From Phytopseudomonas punonensis (GTDB lineage: Bacteria; Pseudomonadota; Gammaproteobacteria; Pseudomonadales; Pseudomonadaceae): a stretch of DNA of 64,000 bases. The stretch spans positions 62,001 through 126,000 of the forward strand of contig NZ_FRBQ01000002.1 of the NCBI RefSeq assembly GCF_900142655.1, read 5' to 3'. A program made the position numbers and the translations under genes. Below, piece by piece: positions 10,226 through 19,877 of the stretch (the first letter of the stretch is position 1; each line of letters begins with the position of its first letter). Under the pieces are notes generated by a model. That model did no database searches and was not told the origin of the DNA. It worked only from the letters and a program-made list of their open reading frames with translations.

Positions 10226-11805
10226 TGGGCGGTAACCGTATTAGGCGGGAGTTGATAGCTCCAGGTTTCGCTGAGGGTTTTATCACCCTCGGCCAGAGCC
10301 GCGCGCATTTCCACCGCTTGTTTGGGATCCTTGACCTTGAAGCGCACCGTCATGCGCCAGCCTTTGGTGGCGGTGTTGTACTGCAGCCTGTTGTCCAGCA
10401 CTTCGGCGTTGTCATTGACGCTGAAGTTGCTGGTCACCGCGGCATCAGACTTCAGTGCTTCCAGGGACGGGCCCTCGAAATCCACCAGCAGGGCAATGCT
10501 GCCATCGAGCTTGCGGGTCAGGTTGGGTTGCTTGACCTCACCGGCGCTGCGCATGGTCTGCTTGACCCAGGCGGTGTCCTTGCCCAGTTGGGCACGCTCG
10601 TCCTTGGTCCAGTGCATGCGGTAATTGAATTCCATCGGCTCGCCCGGCTTGGGCTGTTCGTCAGGCGTCCAGAAGGCGACGATGTTGTCGTTGGTTTCAT
10701 CCGGTGTGGGGATTTCCACCAGCTCGACCTTGCCCTTGCCCCATGCGCCCTTCGGTTCGATCCACACGCTGGGGCGCTGCTCGTAGTGGTCGTCGAGGTC
10801 TTCGTACTGAGCGAAGTCGCGGCCGCGTTGCAGCAGACCAAAACCTTTCGGGTTCTCGACCTGGAAAGTGCTCACCGCCAGGTTCTGTGGGTTGTTCAGC
10901 GGGCGCCAGATATGCTCGTCGCTGCCGGTATGAATGGCCAGGCCGTTGGAGTCATGCAGGGACGGGCGATAGTTGGGTTTGCTAGAGCGCTGGTTGCTGC
11001 CGTACAGGAACATGCTAGTCAGCGGGGCGACGCCGAGCTTGGTGACGTTCTCGCGCAGGAACACTTTCGACTGCACATCGACGATTGCGTCCTTGCCGGG
11101 GCGCAGGATGAATCGATAGGCGCCTGTGGCACGTGGCGAGTCGAGCAGGGCGAAGATCACCAAGTGCTTGTCGCCGGCTTTCGGGCGCTCGATCCAGAAC
11201 TCGCGGAAATAGGGGAATTCTTCGCCGCTGGGCAGCGCGGTGTCGATGGCCAGGCCACGCGCCGATGCGCCGTAGACCTGATCCTTGCCGAGTACGCGGA
11301 AGTAGCTGGCGCCGAGCAGGCTCATGATTTCGTCAAGCTTGCCCTTGGAATTGACCGGGTCCATGACGCGAAAGCCCGCGTAGCCAAGATCCTTGGTGGC
11401 TTCCTTATCGATTTTTACATCGCCGAAGTCGAAGCGCGCCGGATCATATTTGATTTCATTGACGCTGCTGGCGGTCACTTCGTTGATCTTCACCGGGCTC
11501 TCGAAGTGCATGCCCTGATGATAGAAGCTCAGCTTGAAAGATGTTTTGCTGTCAGCCCATTCGTACTTGTCTTCGCGCGGCTTGATCTGTTGGTAATCCT
11601 TGAATGGCAGGTTGCGCAGTTCGTTGGGCAGGTTGTTGGCCGGAGCGGTGTAAGGCTTATCCAGCAAGCCCTTGGCCTGGGAGGCCACGTCATCCAGAGA
11701 AAAGGCCAGTACGTGAGCACTGAACAGCGAGGTGGTGCAGGCCAGGCACAGCGCGGCTGGAAGCATGCTGTGACGGACAGATGCCTTGACGGTTTTGAGG
11801 ATCAC
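10222..11805 (-). CDS. opgG: Periplasmic glucan biosynthesis protein OpgG
   Basis: Periplasmic partner of OpgH, 527 residues, thought to shape or branch the glucan as it emerges. The first 34 residues are a signal peptide with a long positive n-region ([11 protein letters not shown]) and cleavage around VLA-FSLDDV. The mature part holds the two beta-sandwich modules of the MdoG family, including FREFWIERP and [20 protein letters not shown]. It is coupled to opgH by a 4-nt overlap. A hairpin in the 104-nt leader could influence expression. Confidence 0.95.
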   Translation of the reverse strand: MILKTVKASVRHSMLPAALCLACTTSLFSAHVLAFSLDDVASQAKGLLDKPYTAPANNLPNELRNLPFKDYQQIKPREDKYEWADSKTSFKLSFYHQGMHFESPVKINEVTASSVNEIKYDPARFDFGDVKIDKEATKDLGYAGFRVMDPVNSKGKLDEIMSLLGASYFRVLGKDQVYGASARGLAIDTALPSGEEFPYFREFWIERPKAGDKHLVIFALLDSPRATGAYRFILRPGKDAIVDVQSKVFLRENVTKLGVAPLTSMFLYGSNQRSSKPNYRPSLHDSNGLAIHTGSDEHIWRPLNNPQNLAVSTFQVENPKGFGLLQRGRDFAQYEDLDDHYEQRPSVWIEPKGAWGKGKVELVEIPTPDETNDNIVAFWTPDEQPKPGEPMEFNYRMHWTKDERAQLGKDTAWVKQTMRSAGEVKQPNLTRKLDGSIALLVDFEGPSLEALKSDAAVTSNFSVNDNAEVLDNRLQYNTATKGWRMTVRFKVKDPKQAVEMRAALAEGDKTLSETWSYQLPPNTVTAQ

Positions 11806-11838
11806 GGATCCCTCCAGAAAACAGTAAGAAACAGCGGC

Positions 11839-11868
11839 ACGGTCGGCCGAACATCTCCTTCCGACCGT
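11839..11868 (-). promoter_or_regulatory. Hairpin in the opgGH leader
   Basis: An 8-bp perfect stem (acggtcgg / ccgaccgt) with a 14-nt loop lies 34-63 nt upstream of the opgG start. The loop exposes AAGGAGAT, a ribosome-binding-like run not followed by a usable start. It may be a weak terminator after the acyltransferase gene (no T tract follows) or a leader structure. Confidence 0.4.
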
Positions 11869-11909
11869 CGCCGTTGCAGATGATTCCTGTGAATTGCCTT
11901 TCGTTTTCC

Positions 11910-13166
11910 TCAGTTTGTGCTACGCCGCACCGGCAGCCACTTGAGCAGCCGTTTACGTGTAGGCACCACCGCGTTCTCCTGAGCCCATACGCAGAGGATC
12001 ACCGTAAGAAGCAAAAACAGCGGGTAGTAGAGGATCGACAGATGCTGCTCGCCGGCCTGCACCGCGCACTGCGCCCAGTTGGCGAAGCATTCGCCGGACG
12101 CCACGCCGAGCAGCATCTCCGAGCGGGAGAACAGCGTGAAGGCTGGCACATGCAGCACGAACAGCGGCAACGAGGCCGCGCCGAGACGCTGCGACCAGCG
12201 CCTCACTGACTCGCTGCTTGGCGAGGGCGCCAGGGCGCAGACGTAGATCAGTATGATCTGCGCAGGCAGCAGCAGGCCGTTGTGCAGCAGGTAGTACCAG
12301 AACTGCGGCCCTTCGATCAGCCAGGCGGTGCCGAGGAAGCAGCCCAGCACGAAGGCGATCATCAGTCCCACACCGCCGGCACCCGGCGTGCGGTCGGCGT
12401 CCTGTAGGTCGCGGAACAGGCCGTAGGCGAGGATGCCGGCGAGAAACTCGGGCAGGCGCACCAGCGGGTTGCGGTGCAGGATGCCGGTGAACGGCATGCC
12501 GTAATCACCGTTGAGAATCACCAGGGTTGGCGGAATCAGGTAGATCAGGGTGATCACCCCCAGCCACAGCACCTTGTGCTTGAGCCGCGCCAGGCGCGGC
12601 GCCACGAACGGGAAGGTGAGGTAGAAGAAGAACAGCGTGGAGATCGACCACAGCGGGGCGTTGAAGGTCAGGTAGAAGGGGTTCCAGGCCTGCAGCATCA
12701 GCAGTTGCAGCAGGCTGTTGAAGGCCAGCTCACCGTTGCTCATGAAGTGTTCGAGGGTGTCGAGCGCGATCTGGCTTCTGTCCTCGTTGGTGTCGTACAC
12801 CACGAAGCGGATGCTGGCTTTGGTGTCGTCCGGCGGGATGCCCAGGTTGCTGATCACGAAGATCACCGTGATGGTCAGCAGCAGTGAAAAGATATGCAAT
12901 GGGTACAGGTTGGCGAAACGCCTGCTCCAGAAACTCACCGCCGGTTCGCGCATCTGGCCGCGCTGGCAGTACACGTGCGCGAGCAGAAAACCGGAAAGCA
13001 CGAAGAAGGTACTGGTGGCGAAGAAGCCTGCGCCGCTGAGCTGCTTGATGATGGGCAGCTGCTGTTCGGGGTAGTTGTGCAGAGTGTGGAAGACCACGAT
13101 GTACAGGCCGAGTATGAAGCGCAGCCACTCGAGCCCGATGAAGTGTTCCTTGTCGGTGCGGGGCAT
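11910..13166 (-). CDS. Acyltransferase family 3 membrane protein (OafA-like, possible OpgC-type)
   Basis: 418 residues with about ten membrane spans and the acyltransferase-3 signature: [20 protein letters not shown] near the N-terminus, with the conserved Arg and His, and [15 protein letters not shown]. The family transfers acyl groups from the cytoplasm to sugars or other acceptors outside. ATG 13166 is chosen because AAGGAG lies 8 nt upstream; a longer frame from 13190 lacks one. It lies on the same strand 104 nt before opgG. Since OpgC, which succinylates periplasmic glucans, belongs to this fold family, a glucan-decorating role is a reasonable inference but unproven; O-antigen acylation is the alternative. 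Confidence 0.8.
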   Translation of the reverse strand: MPRTDKEHFIGLEWLRFILGLYIVVFHTLHNYPEQQLPIIKQLSGAGFFATSTFFVLSGFLLAHVYCQRGQMREPAVSFWSRRFANLYPLHIFSLLLTITVIFVISNLGIPPDDTKASIRFVVYDTNEDRSQIALDTLEHFMSNGELAFNSLLQLLMLQAWNPFYLTFNAPLWSISTLFFFYLTFPFVAPRLARLKHKVLWLGVITLIYLIPPTLVILNGDYGMPFTGILHRNPLVRLPEFLAGILAYGLFRDLQDADRTPGAGGVGLMIAFVLGCFLGTAWLIEGPQFWYYLLHNGLLLPAQIILIYVCALAPSPSSESVRRWSQRLGAASLPLFVLHVPAFTLFSRSEMLLGVASGECFANWAQCAVQAGEQHLSILYYPLFLLLTVILCVWAQENAVVPTRKRLLKWLPVRRSTN

Positions 13167-13325
13167 CCCCGTTCTCCTTATATCGACCATCTCCCAGGCA
13201 AGGCGCGACCTGCACAGGCCAGAATGCCGCGCAGCCTCACGGCGGCCGGGTCAGCTTCTGACAGTGGCATTCGGGTTTCGATCTATCGATTTGCCAGCAG
13301 GCGCGCGCGCGGGGGCGTAGAAGAG

Positions 13326-13356
13326 GCTGCGGGCTACCCGTCAGGCAGCCCGCAGC
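13326..13356 (-). terminator. Terminator after asrA
   Basis: A 10-bp perfect stem (gctgcgggct / agcccgcagc) begins 8 nt past the asrA stop and is followed on the minus strand by CTCTTCT. It separates asrA from the acyltransferase gene. Confidence 0.7.
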
Positions 13357-13364
13357 AGGGGCGG

Positions 13365-15752
13365 TCAGTCGAACAGCACCTTGGCGACATCGCTGAAGCG
13401 CTTGGCGAAATGCACGCTGATGCCTTCCTTGAGGTACTCCGGCAACTCTTGGTACGAGCCGCGGTTGGCCTCGGGCAGGATCAGCTCGTGAATCTTCTGC
13501 CGGCGCGCTGCGATGACCTTTTCGCGCACGCCGCCGATGGCCAGCACCTGGCCGGTCAGGGTCAGTTCGCCGGTCATCGCCACGCCCTTTTTAGGCGCCT
13601 TGTTACGGGCCAGGGAGAGCAGGGCGCTGGCGATGGTGACGCCGGCGCTTGGGCCGTCCTTCGGCGTGGCGCCTTCTGGCACGTGCATATGCACGAAGGC
13701 CTGGTCGAAGAAGGTTGGCTCGCCTTTGTAGGTTTTCAGGTTGGAGCTGATGTAGCTGTAGGCGATCTCTGCCGACTCCTTCATCACCTCACCGAGCTGG
13801 CCGGTGAGCTTGAAGCCGCGGTTCAGGGTGTGGATGCGCGTCGCCTCGATCGGCAGTGTGGCGCCGCCCATGCTGGTCCAGGCCAGGCCGGTGATTACGC
13901 CGACGCCGGATAGCACCTGTTCACTGCGAAATACCGGCATGCCCAGGTAGCCTTCCAGGTCCTTGGCGGCAATCTTCACTTTCGTTTGCGGATCATCGAG
14001 CAGCTTGACCACCGCCTTGCGCACCAGCTTGCCGAGCTGCTTCTCCAGCTGACGCACGCCGGCTTCGCGGGCATAGCCTTCGATCAGGGCGCGCAGGGCA
14101 CTGTCGCTGATCGACAGCTGCTTGGCCGATACGCCGGCCTTGTCCAGCTGCTTGGGCCACAGGTGGCGTTTGGCGATGGCCAGTTTTTCCTCGGTGATAT
14201 AGCCGGACAGGCGAATCACTTCCATGCGGTCGAGCAGCGGGCCGGGAATCGAGTCCAGGGTGTTGGCGGTGCACACGAACAGCACCTTGGACAGATCCAG
14301 GCGCAGATCTAGGTAGTGGTCGAGGAATTCGACGTTCTGCTCCGGGTCGAGGGTTTCCAGCAACGCCGAGGCCGGGTCGCCCTGGAAGCTGCTGCCCATC
14401 TTGTCGATCTCGTCGAGCATGATCACTGGGTTCATCACTTCGACATCCTTGAGCGCCTGCACCAGTTTGCCGGGCAGGGCGCCGATGTAGGTGCGGCGAT
14501 GGCCCTTGATCTCGGCTTCATCACGCATGCCGCCGACCGAGAAACGGTAGAAGGGCCGGCCCAGGGATTCGGCGATTGACTTGCCGATGCTGGTCTTACC
14601 GACGCCCGGCGGGCCGACCAGTAGCACGATGGAGCCGGCGATCTCGCCCTTGAAGGCGCCAACGGCAAGGAACTCGGTAATCCGCTCCTTGATGTCGTCC
14701 ATGCCGGCATGGTGATCGTCGAGCACCTTGCGGGCATGCTTGAGGTCCAGCTTGTCCTTGCCAACCACGCCCCACGGCACGCTGGTTGCCCAGTCTAGGT
14801 AGTTGCGGGTGACGGCGTATTCCGGTGAGCCGGTTTCCAACACGGAGAGCTTGTTCATCTCCTCGTCGATGCGTTTGCGCGCCTGCTCGGGAAGGGTCTT
14901 GCCTTCCAGGCGCTGGGTGAACTGCTCGGTGTCGGCGCTGCGGTCATCCTTGGTGATGCCCAGCTCCTGCTGGATGATCTTCAGCTGTTCCTTGAGGAAG
15001 AACTCGCGCTGGTGCTCGCCCACCGAGCGGTTCACCTCGTCGGAGAGCTCGTTCTGCAGGCGCGCGACCTCGACCTCCTTGCGCAGCAGCGGCAGCACCT
15101 TCTCCATGCGCTTGAGAATCGGCACGGTGTCGAGTACTTCCTGCAGCACCTTCGATTGCGCGGTAGTCAGGGCGGCGGCGAAGTCGGTGAGCGGCGACGG
15201 GTCGTTGGGGCTGAAGCGGTTGAGGTAGTTCTTCAGCTCTTCGTTGTACAACGGGTTGAGTGGCAGCAGCTCGCGGATCACGTTGATCAGTGCCATGGCG
15301 TAGGCCTTGACCTCGTCACGCCCGTCATTGGCGTTGCGCGGGTATTCGACCTCGGCCAGGTACGGTGGGCGATGGTGCTTGAGCCAGTCGCGAATGCGTA
15401 CGCGGGTCAGGCCTTGCGCTACGAACTGCAGCTTGCCGTCGTCATTGCTGACATGGTGGATACGCACCACGGTGCCATGTTCCGGCAGGCTGGAGGTGTC
15501 GAAATGGCGTGGATCGGTGACTGGTGTGTCGACGTAGAACAGGGCCAGTGTCTTGTGCTCGGTCTTGCTGACCAGCTCGAGGGTTTCCGCCCAGTGTTCT
15601 TCGTTGACGATTACCGGCAGCACCTGCGCGGGGAAGAACGGGCGGTTATGAATCGGAATCACATAGAGTTTGTCCGGCAGGTTCTGGCCGGGCAGCATCA
15701 GGCTGTGGCTGGTCTGCTCCGAAGCGATTTCGATATCGTGCTGGTCGTTCAT
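13365..15752 (-). CDS. asrA: Lon-family ATP-dependent protease AsrA
   Basis: 795-residue Lon-type protease: N-terminal substrate domain (PIHNRPFFPAQVLPV), AAA+ module with Walker A GPPGVGKTS near residue 377 and MLDEIDKMG, and C-terminal peptidase with the Ser-Lys dyad at Ser702 (KDGPSAG) and Lys745 (GGVREK). The leader with DIEIASEQTSHSLMLPGQNLPDKLYV and the divergent AraC neighbour match P. aeruginosa AsrA, a second Lon linked to the aminoglycoside/heat-shock response, rather than the housekeeping Lon beside clpX. A sigma-32-like promoter lies just upstream, which fits. It is expected to degrade misfolded proteins in the cytoplasm. Confidence 0.88.
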   Translation of the reverse strand: MNDQHDIEIASEQTSHSLMLPGQNLPDKLYVIPIHNRPFFPAQVLPVIVNEEHWAETLELVSKTEHKTLALFYVDTPVTDPRHFDTSSLPEHGTVVRIHHVSNDDGKLQFVAQGLTRVRIRDWLKHHRPPYLAEVEYPRNANDGRDEVKAYAMALINVIRELLPLNPLYNEELKNYLNRFSPNDPSPLTDFAAALTTAQSKVLQEVLDTVPILKRMEKVLPLLRKEVEVARLQNELSDEVNRSVGEHQREFFLKEQLKIIQQELGITKDDRSADTEQFTQRLEGKTLPEQARKRIDEEMNKLSVLETGSPEYAVTRNYLDWATSVPWGVVGKDKLDLKHARKVLDDHHAGMDDIKERITEFLAVGAFKGEIAGSIVLLVGPPGVGKTSIGKSIAESLGRPFYRFSVGGMRDEAEIKGHRRTYIGALPGKLVQALKDVEVMNPVIMLDEIDKMGSSFQGDPASALLETLDPEQNVEFLDHYLDLRLDLSKVLFVCTANTLDSIPGPLLDRMEVIRLSGYITEEKLAIAKRHLWPKQLDKAGVSAKQLSISDSALRALIEGYAREAGVRQLEKQLGKLVRKAVVKLLDDPQTKVKIAAKDLEGYLGMPVFRSEQVLSGVGVITGLAWTSMGGATLPIEATRIHTLNRGFKLTGQLGEVMKESAEIAYSYISSNLKTYKGEPTFFDQAFVHMHVPEGATPKDGPSAGVTIASALLSLARNKAPKKGVAMTGELTLTGQVLAIGGVREKVIAARRQKIHELILPEANRGSYQELPEYLKEGISVHFAKRFSDVAKVLFD

Positions 15753-15783
15753 GCGGCACCTGTCGATTGACGTTGAGACTTAG

Positions 15784-15808
15784 ATGGGGCGCGGTTGGCT
15801 TTTTTCAA
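15784..15808 (-). promoter_or_regulatory. Sigma-32 (RpoH) type promoter of asrA
   Basis: Read on the minus strand, TTGAAA is followed after 13 nt by CCCCATCT, close to the heat-shock consensus CTTGAAA-N11-16-CCCCATNT. The predicted start would give a leader of roughly 25 nt before ATG 15752. This supports heat-shock control of the protease. Confidence 0.7.
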
Positions 15809-15953
15809 TATTTATTCGTGTGTCAGGCGTTTCGCTTGTCAGCCTGCCGCTGCAACTGTTGTTCGCTTCAGGTAACCGGCCTCTGGTCGTGGCCGATACA
15901 GTTTTGTCTGGCAACGCGGTAGAGTGCGCGAGTTGCCCATCGAGTTGCGAATC

Positions 15954-16706
15954 ATGCTCAACGCCCGCCTTATGCGCCTGGACGATCAGGCCCACGAACA
16001 CACCCACGACCACCATCAGCTGGTGATGTCGGTGTCCGGTCGTGCCGAGTTCGAGGTGGTTGGCCGTGGCGGTGAAGTGTGTCGCATGCGCGCCTGCCTG
16101 GTGCCGGGCGATGCCGACCATCAGTTCGCCGGGATTGGCGACAACCGCATGCTGATCGTCGACCTCAACGAGCAGGACATGTCCAGCGAGGACCTGCAGC
16201 TGCTCGACCATCTATTCGACACGCCGCGCTATCCGCAACTCGATGCCGACTTTCAGCATCTGCTCAGCTATGCCGGCGCCGAGCTGGAGCGTTATGGTAG
16301 CGACCCACTGCTTGCGCGCTCGTTGGGCGGCGTGCTGCTGCGCGCCCTGCATCTGAGAGTGTTTGGCGAGCAGACTGTGCGATGCCACGGCGCACTGGAT
16401 GTGCAGCGCCTCGATGGTTACATCGCCGATAACCTGGCGCGGCGCATCAGCGTGGCCGAGCTGGCCCATGTGGCCTGCCTCAGCCCGAGCCACTTCCATG
16501 CGCAGTTCAAGGACAGCGTCGGCCTCACGCCGCACCAGTACCTGCTCAAGGCTCGCCTCGATCGCGCCACGCGCCTGCTGCGCGGCAGCGGCTTGCCGCT
16601 GGTGCGTATCGCCGAGGAGTGCGGCTTCTCCAGCCAGAGCGCGCTGACCACCGCCATGCGCCGTTATCTGGGGCTCACACCCAAGCGCCTGCGCGGCAGC
16701 GAATAA
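15954..16706 (+). CDS. pruR: AraC-family regulator, PruR-like
   Basis: 250 residues: an N-terminal cupin-like sensing region with clustered histidines (EHTHDHHQLVMSVSG) and a C-terminal pair of HTH motifs (ISVAELAHVACLSPSHFHAQFK and LPLVRIAEECGFSSQSALTTAMR, each within the AraC/XylS fold). Divergent placement from asrA is as for PruR, the proline-utilisation activator of P. aeruginosa, but no putA or putP is in view here, so the target is inferred by synteny. ATG 15954 was chosen; GTG 15924 would add ten residues, and neither start has a strong Shine-Dalgarno. Confidence 0.72.
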   Translation: MLNARLMRLDDQAHEHTHDHHQLVMSVSGRAEFEVVGRGGEVCRMRACLVPGDADHQFAGIGDNRMLIVDLNEQDMSSEDLQLLDHLFDTPRYPQLDADFQHLLSYAGAELERYGSDPLLARSLGGVLLRALHLRVFGEQTVRCHGALDVQRLDGYIADNLARRISVAELAHVACLSPSHFHAQFKDSVGLTPHQYLLKARLDRATRLLRGSGLPLVRIAEECGFSSQSALTTAMRRYLGLTPKRLRGSE

Positions 16707-16898
16707 CCCTCTAGCTCAGCCTTTTCAGGCTGTTTCGTCCGATAGTTGGCGGATAGTGGCCTTTTGCCTAGCGGCGTCGTCATAAAAGCTCGAACTTATT
16801 CTGTATGGCGGCTAATCTTTCCTGCAGACCTTCCTCATTGGCGAAGAGGCGCGTAACGCGGCCTCACGGCGGGGCTGATCAGCCCTTGACGAGCTCTC

Positions 16899-17582
16899 AT
16901 GACCAAACGTTTTCTTCTCGCTGTACATCTGTATCTGTTCGGGTCGCTGTGCGCCGTCCAGGCTGCCAGTCTGCAAGGCGAGGTGGTGGATGCCAAGGGC
17001 GCGCCGCTGGCCAACGCCGTCGTTACGCTAAGCAGTAAGACGGGTGCCAGCACGGCAGCGCCCGGCACCGCGATGATGGACCAGCAGGATATGCGTTTCG
17101 TACCCAGCGTGCTGGCCGTGCGATCCGGAACTGCGGTGACCTTTCCAAACCGCGATGACATTCGCCACCAGGTCTATTCATTCTCGCCGGCCAAACGCTT
17201 CGAGCTACGCCTGTACCAGGGCACGCCAAGCTCGCCTGTGATCTTCGACAAGCCCGGCCTGGTGGTGTTGGGCTGCAACATCCATGACTGGATGGTGGGC
17301 TATATCTACGTCACCGATGACCCCTGGTTTGCCGTCAGCGATGCTCAGGGGCATGTGAGCTTCGATAACCTGCCAGCTGGGGACTATCAGGTAACTCTCT
17401 GGCACTCGGCGCTGCCTGACATGCAGCCCGCGCAGGGCGAAGCGCTGAAAGTTGAAGGCAGTACAGCATCACCGCGCTTTACCTTGCCAGTCGATGGCGC
17501 CAGTGTCAGTGAACCACCGGGTGCACCACCCAGCGCCTTCGGCGACGCCTTCAAAAAAGCCGTGGAACATGGTTCGCATTAG
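16899..17582 (+). CDS. Exported cupredoxin-like protein
   Basis: 227 residues with a signal peptide cut near AVQA-AS (residues 22-24). A small carboxypeptidase-regulatory-like beta domain (about 25-50) precedes a plastocyanin-like fold with all four type-1 copper ligands visible: His90 (RHQVYSF), Cys126, His129 and Met132 in CNIHDWM. A second beta-sandwich (SFDNLPAGDYQVTLWH) and a proline-rich tail follow. Databases tend to label such proteins methylamine utilisation protein, but there is no mau cluster here; I treat that name as misleading. The gene overlaps the following GGDEF/EAL gene by 14 nt, opening a four-gene operon. Likely a periplasmic copper or redox sensor or electron carrier. Confidence 0.82.
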   Translation: MTKRFLLAVHLYLFGSLCAVQAASLQGEVVDAKGAPLANAVVTLSSKTGASTAAPGTAMMDQQDMRFVPSVLAVRSGTAVTFPNRDDIRHQVYSFSPAKRFELRLYQGTPSSPVIFDKPGLVVLGCNIHDWMVGYIYVTDDPWFAVSDAQGHVSFDNLPAGDYQVTLWHSALPDMQPAQGEALKVEGSTASPRFTLPVDGASVSEPPGAPPSAFGDAFKKAVEHGSH

Positions 17583-19875
17583 TTTCCAGGCGCGTATCGC
17601 CAGTGTCTTGATCCTGCTGCCGCTGGTAGTCATCTGTGTGCTGTATTTCGCCGTGCAGGCGGCCACCACTGCGTCGATTCGTACTCAAGCGCGCGAGCAA
17701 CTGGATGTGGGCACCGGCATATTCGGGCAACTGCTCGATACTCATGCTCGCCAGCTGCGTGATGCGGTACAGGTGCTGACGTCCGATTTCGGTTTTCGCG
17801 AGGCGGTGGCGAGTGGTGACGAGGCGACCATCCGCTCGGCACTGTTCAACCATGGCGCGCGGATCAACGCCGGCGTAGTGATGATGTTCAACATGGACGG
17901 CAAGTTGACTGCCAGTACCGTGGCGCCGCTCTCGGTGGCGCGCGCCGAGCAGATCAACCGGCAACTGAGCCAGCAGGGGCAGAGCATCCTGATGCCGTTC
18001 GACGGCCACATCTATCTGCTGGTGCAAGCCAACATCAATGCACCGTTGCCGATTGCGCGGTTGGTGACCGGGTTCGCCATCGATGATCGCTTCGCCCGCG
18101 AGCTCAATCAGCTCACGCACCTGGAGCTGACCATCATCGGCAGCATGGATGGCCAGCCTGACGTGCGCGTGAGCACCCTGGAAGACATGCCGATGATCGT
18201 CCTTGACGGTGACAGCGGCGAGGTCATGCATGGCGATGAACCCTTCCTCGTGCAGCGCCTGGTGCTCTCCAGCGGTGAGGGCTTTAAGGTACAGGCGCTG
18301 CTACAGCGTTCGCTCGAACAGGCACGTGGTTCGGTAGCAGTACTCAACAAACAGATTTTGCTGATTGCCGTGGCCGCACTGGTGGCTTCGTTGCTGGGCG
18401 CGCTGCTGCTGGCGCGCAGCCTATCGCGGCCGATCCGCCAGCTGGCCGGTGTAGCAGAGCGTGTCGGCCAGGGGGACTATGAGGTGCCGCTGGCGCTCGA
18501 TCGGATGGACGAATTAGGTAGCCTGGCCAAGACCTTCCAGAGCATGCAGCAGGGTATTGCCGAGCGTGAGCGGCAGCTGGCCCACAATGCGCTGCACGAC
18601 CCACTGACCGGGCTGCCCAACCGCAACCTGGCGCTCGAACGCCTGAACAGCGCTATCGTAGCGCAGCGTCATATCGCGCTGTTGTACCTGGGGATAGGCA
18701 ACCTGCGTACCGTCAGTGAAAGTTGCGAGGCGGGCGGCAGTGACCGCGTCATGCAGCAACTGGCAAACCGCCTGCAAGCCGCGCTGCGCCCTTCGGACAG
18801 CCTGGCGCGCCTGTTGGGCGATGAATTCGTGTTGCTGCTCGACGGCGCCGATGTCGACAGTGCGGTGGCCACCGCCGACCGGGTTCAGCAGCTGTCCATG
18901 AAACCTTTCCGGGTCGACAACCACGATATTGCTCTGGATTGTCGCATTGGCATCGCCGGTTACCCCAGCGACGGCGCGACCGCTGAAGAACTGCTACGCC
19001 GCGCGTCCATCGCCATGCAGGACGCCGGGCATCTGGCGGGTCGCATTCAGCTTTACGAGAGTGGCCGTGATGCTGCCCAGCAGCGCCAGGTACAGTTGAT
19101 TCGCGACCTGCGCCGCGCCGCGCAGCGCGATGAACTGCTGCTGCACTACCAACCCAAGCTCGACCTCCGCAACCCGGCGCGCCTGCAGGCCGAAGGCCTG
19201 CTGCGCTGGCAACACCCGCAGTTCGGCATGGTGTCACCCGGTGAATTCATCCCCTTGGCTGAGCGCACCGGCAGCATCCAGCTGCTCACCGCCTGGGTGA
19301 TCGAGGAGGGCTTGCGTCAGTTGCAGGACTGGCGCGCGCGCGGGATGGTGGTGCAACTCTCACTGAATATTTCTACCGAGGATCTGGTCGATGCCGAGTT
19401 GCCTACGCGGGTCGCTCGCCTGCTCAGCCATTATCAGATTCCGCCCGCACAGCTGATTTTCGAAATTACCGAAAGTGGTGTGATGCTCAACCCGGCAGTT
19501 GCCTTGCAGGTGCTACACGCGTTGCGCGAGAAAGGCGTTGGCCTGTCGGTGGATGACTTCGGCACCGGCTATTCTTCCCTGACGCAGCTCAAGCGCATGC
19601 CAGTGCAGGAACTGAAGATCGATCAGGCCTTTATCCGTGACCTGGACGACACCAGCGAAGACGCAGTGATCGTGCGTTCGACCATCGAGATGAGCCACAG
19701 CCTGGGCCTCAAGGTGGTCGCCGAAGGCGTCGAGCTGCAGCGCAGCCTGGATCTGCTCGATCGTTGGAATTGCGACAGCGTGCAGGGTTACCTGATCAGC
19801 CGGCCCCTGGCGCCGCAGGCGTTCGAGCTCTGGACGCAGCGCCCATTAACCTCTTCTGTTTCTCTGGTGCATTGA
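17569..19875 (+). CDS. Membrane GGDEF/EAL c-di-GMP protein with degenerate motifs
   Basis: 768 residues. A helix at about 10-33 and one at about 262-284 flank a periplasmic sensor of some 225 residues; a HAMP linker (286-340), a GGDEF domain (from HDPLTGLPN at about 343) and an EAL domain follow. The cyclase motif reads LGDEF (416-420) and the phosphodiesterase signature EGL (542-544) instead of EAL. The other EAL residues look intact: NISTEDL, ITESG, DDFGTGYSSL, KIDQAF, AEGVE. I infer a phosphodiesterase whose GGDEF half is regulatory, though cyclase activity cannot be excluded. The start ATG 17569 follows GTGGA and overlaps the cupredoxin gene, so the sensor probably reads a signal prepared by that protein. 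Confidence 0.88.
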   Translation: MVRISFQARIASVLILLPLVVICVLYFAVQAATTASIRTQAREQLDVGTGIFGQLLDTHARQLRDAVQVLTSDFGFREAVASGDEATIRSALFNHGARINAGVVMMFNMDGKLTASTVAPLSVARAEQINRQLSQQGQSILMPFDGHIYLLVQANINAPLPIARLVTGFAIDDRFARELNQLTHLELTIIGSMDGQPDVRVSTLEDMPMIVLDGDSGEVMHGDEPFLVQRLVLSSGEGFKVQALLQRSLEQARGSVAVLNKQILLIAVAALVASLLGALLLARSLSRPIRQLAGVAERVGQGDYEVPLALDRMDELGSLAKTFQSMQQGIAERERQLAHNALHDPLTGLPNRNLALERLNSAIVAQRHIALLYLGIGNLRTVSESCEAGGSDRVMQQLANRLQAALRPSDSLARLLGDEFVLLLDGADVDSAVATADRVQQLSMKPFRVDNHDIALDCRIGIAGYPSDGATAEELLRRASIAMQDAGHLAGRIQLYESGRDAAQQRQVQLIRDLRRAAQRDELLLHYQPKLDLRNPARLQAEGLLRWQHPQFGMVSPGEFIPLAERTGSIQLLTAWVIEEGLRQLQDWRARGMVVQLSLNISTEDLVDAELPTRVARLLSHYQIPPAQLIFEITESGVMLNPAVALQVLHALREKGVGLSVDDFGTGYSSLTQLKRMPVQELKIDQAFIRDLDDTSEDAVIVRSTIEMSHSLGLKVVAEGVELQRSLDLLDRWNCDSVQGYLISRPLAPQAFELWTQRPLTSSVSLVH

Positions 19876-19877
19876 TC

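Noticed and set aside
16899..17582. Taking the cupredoxin as part of the methylamine pathway because such proteins are labelled methylamine utilisation
   Set aside because: It is over 10 kb from the methylamine genes, in an operon with a c-di-GMP enzyme and a globin, and no mau dehydrogenase genes are present.
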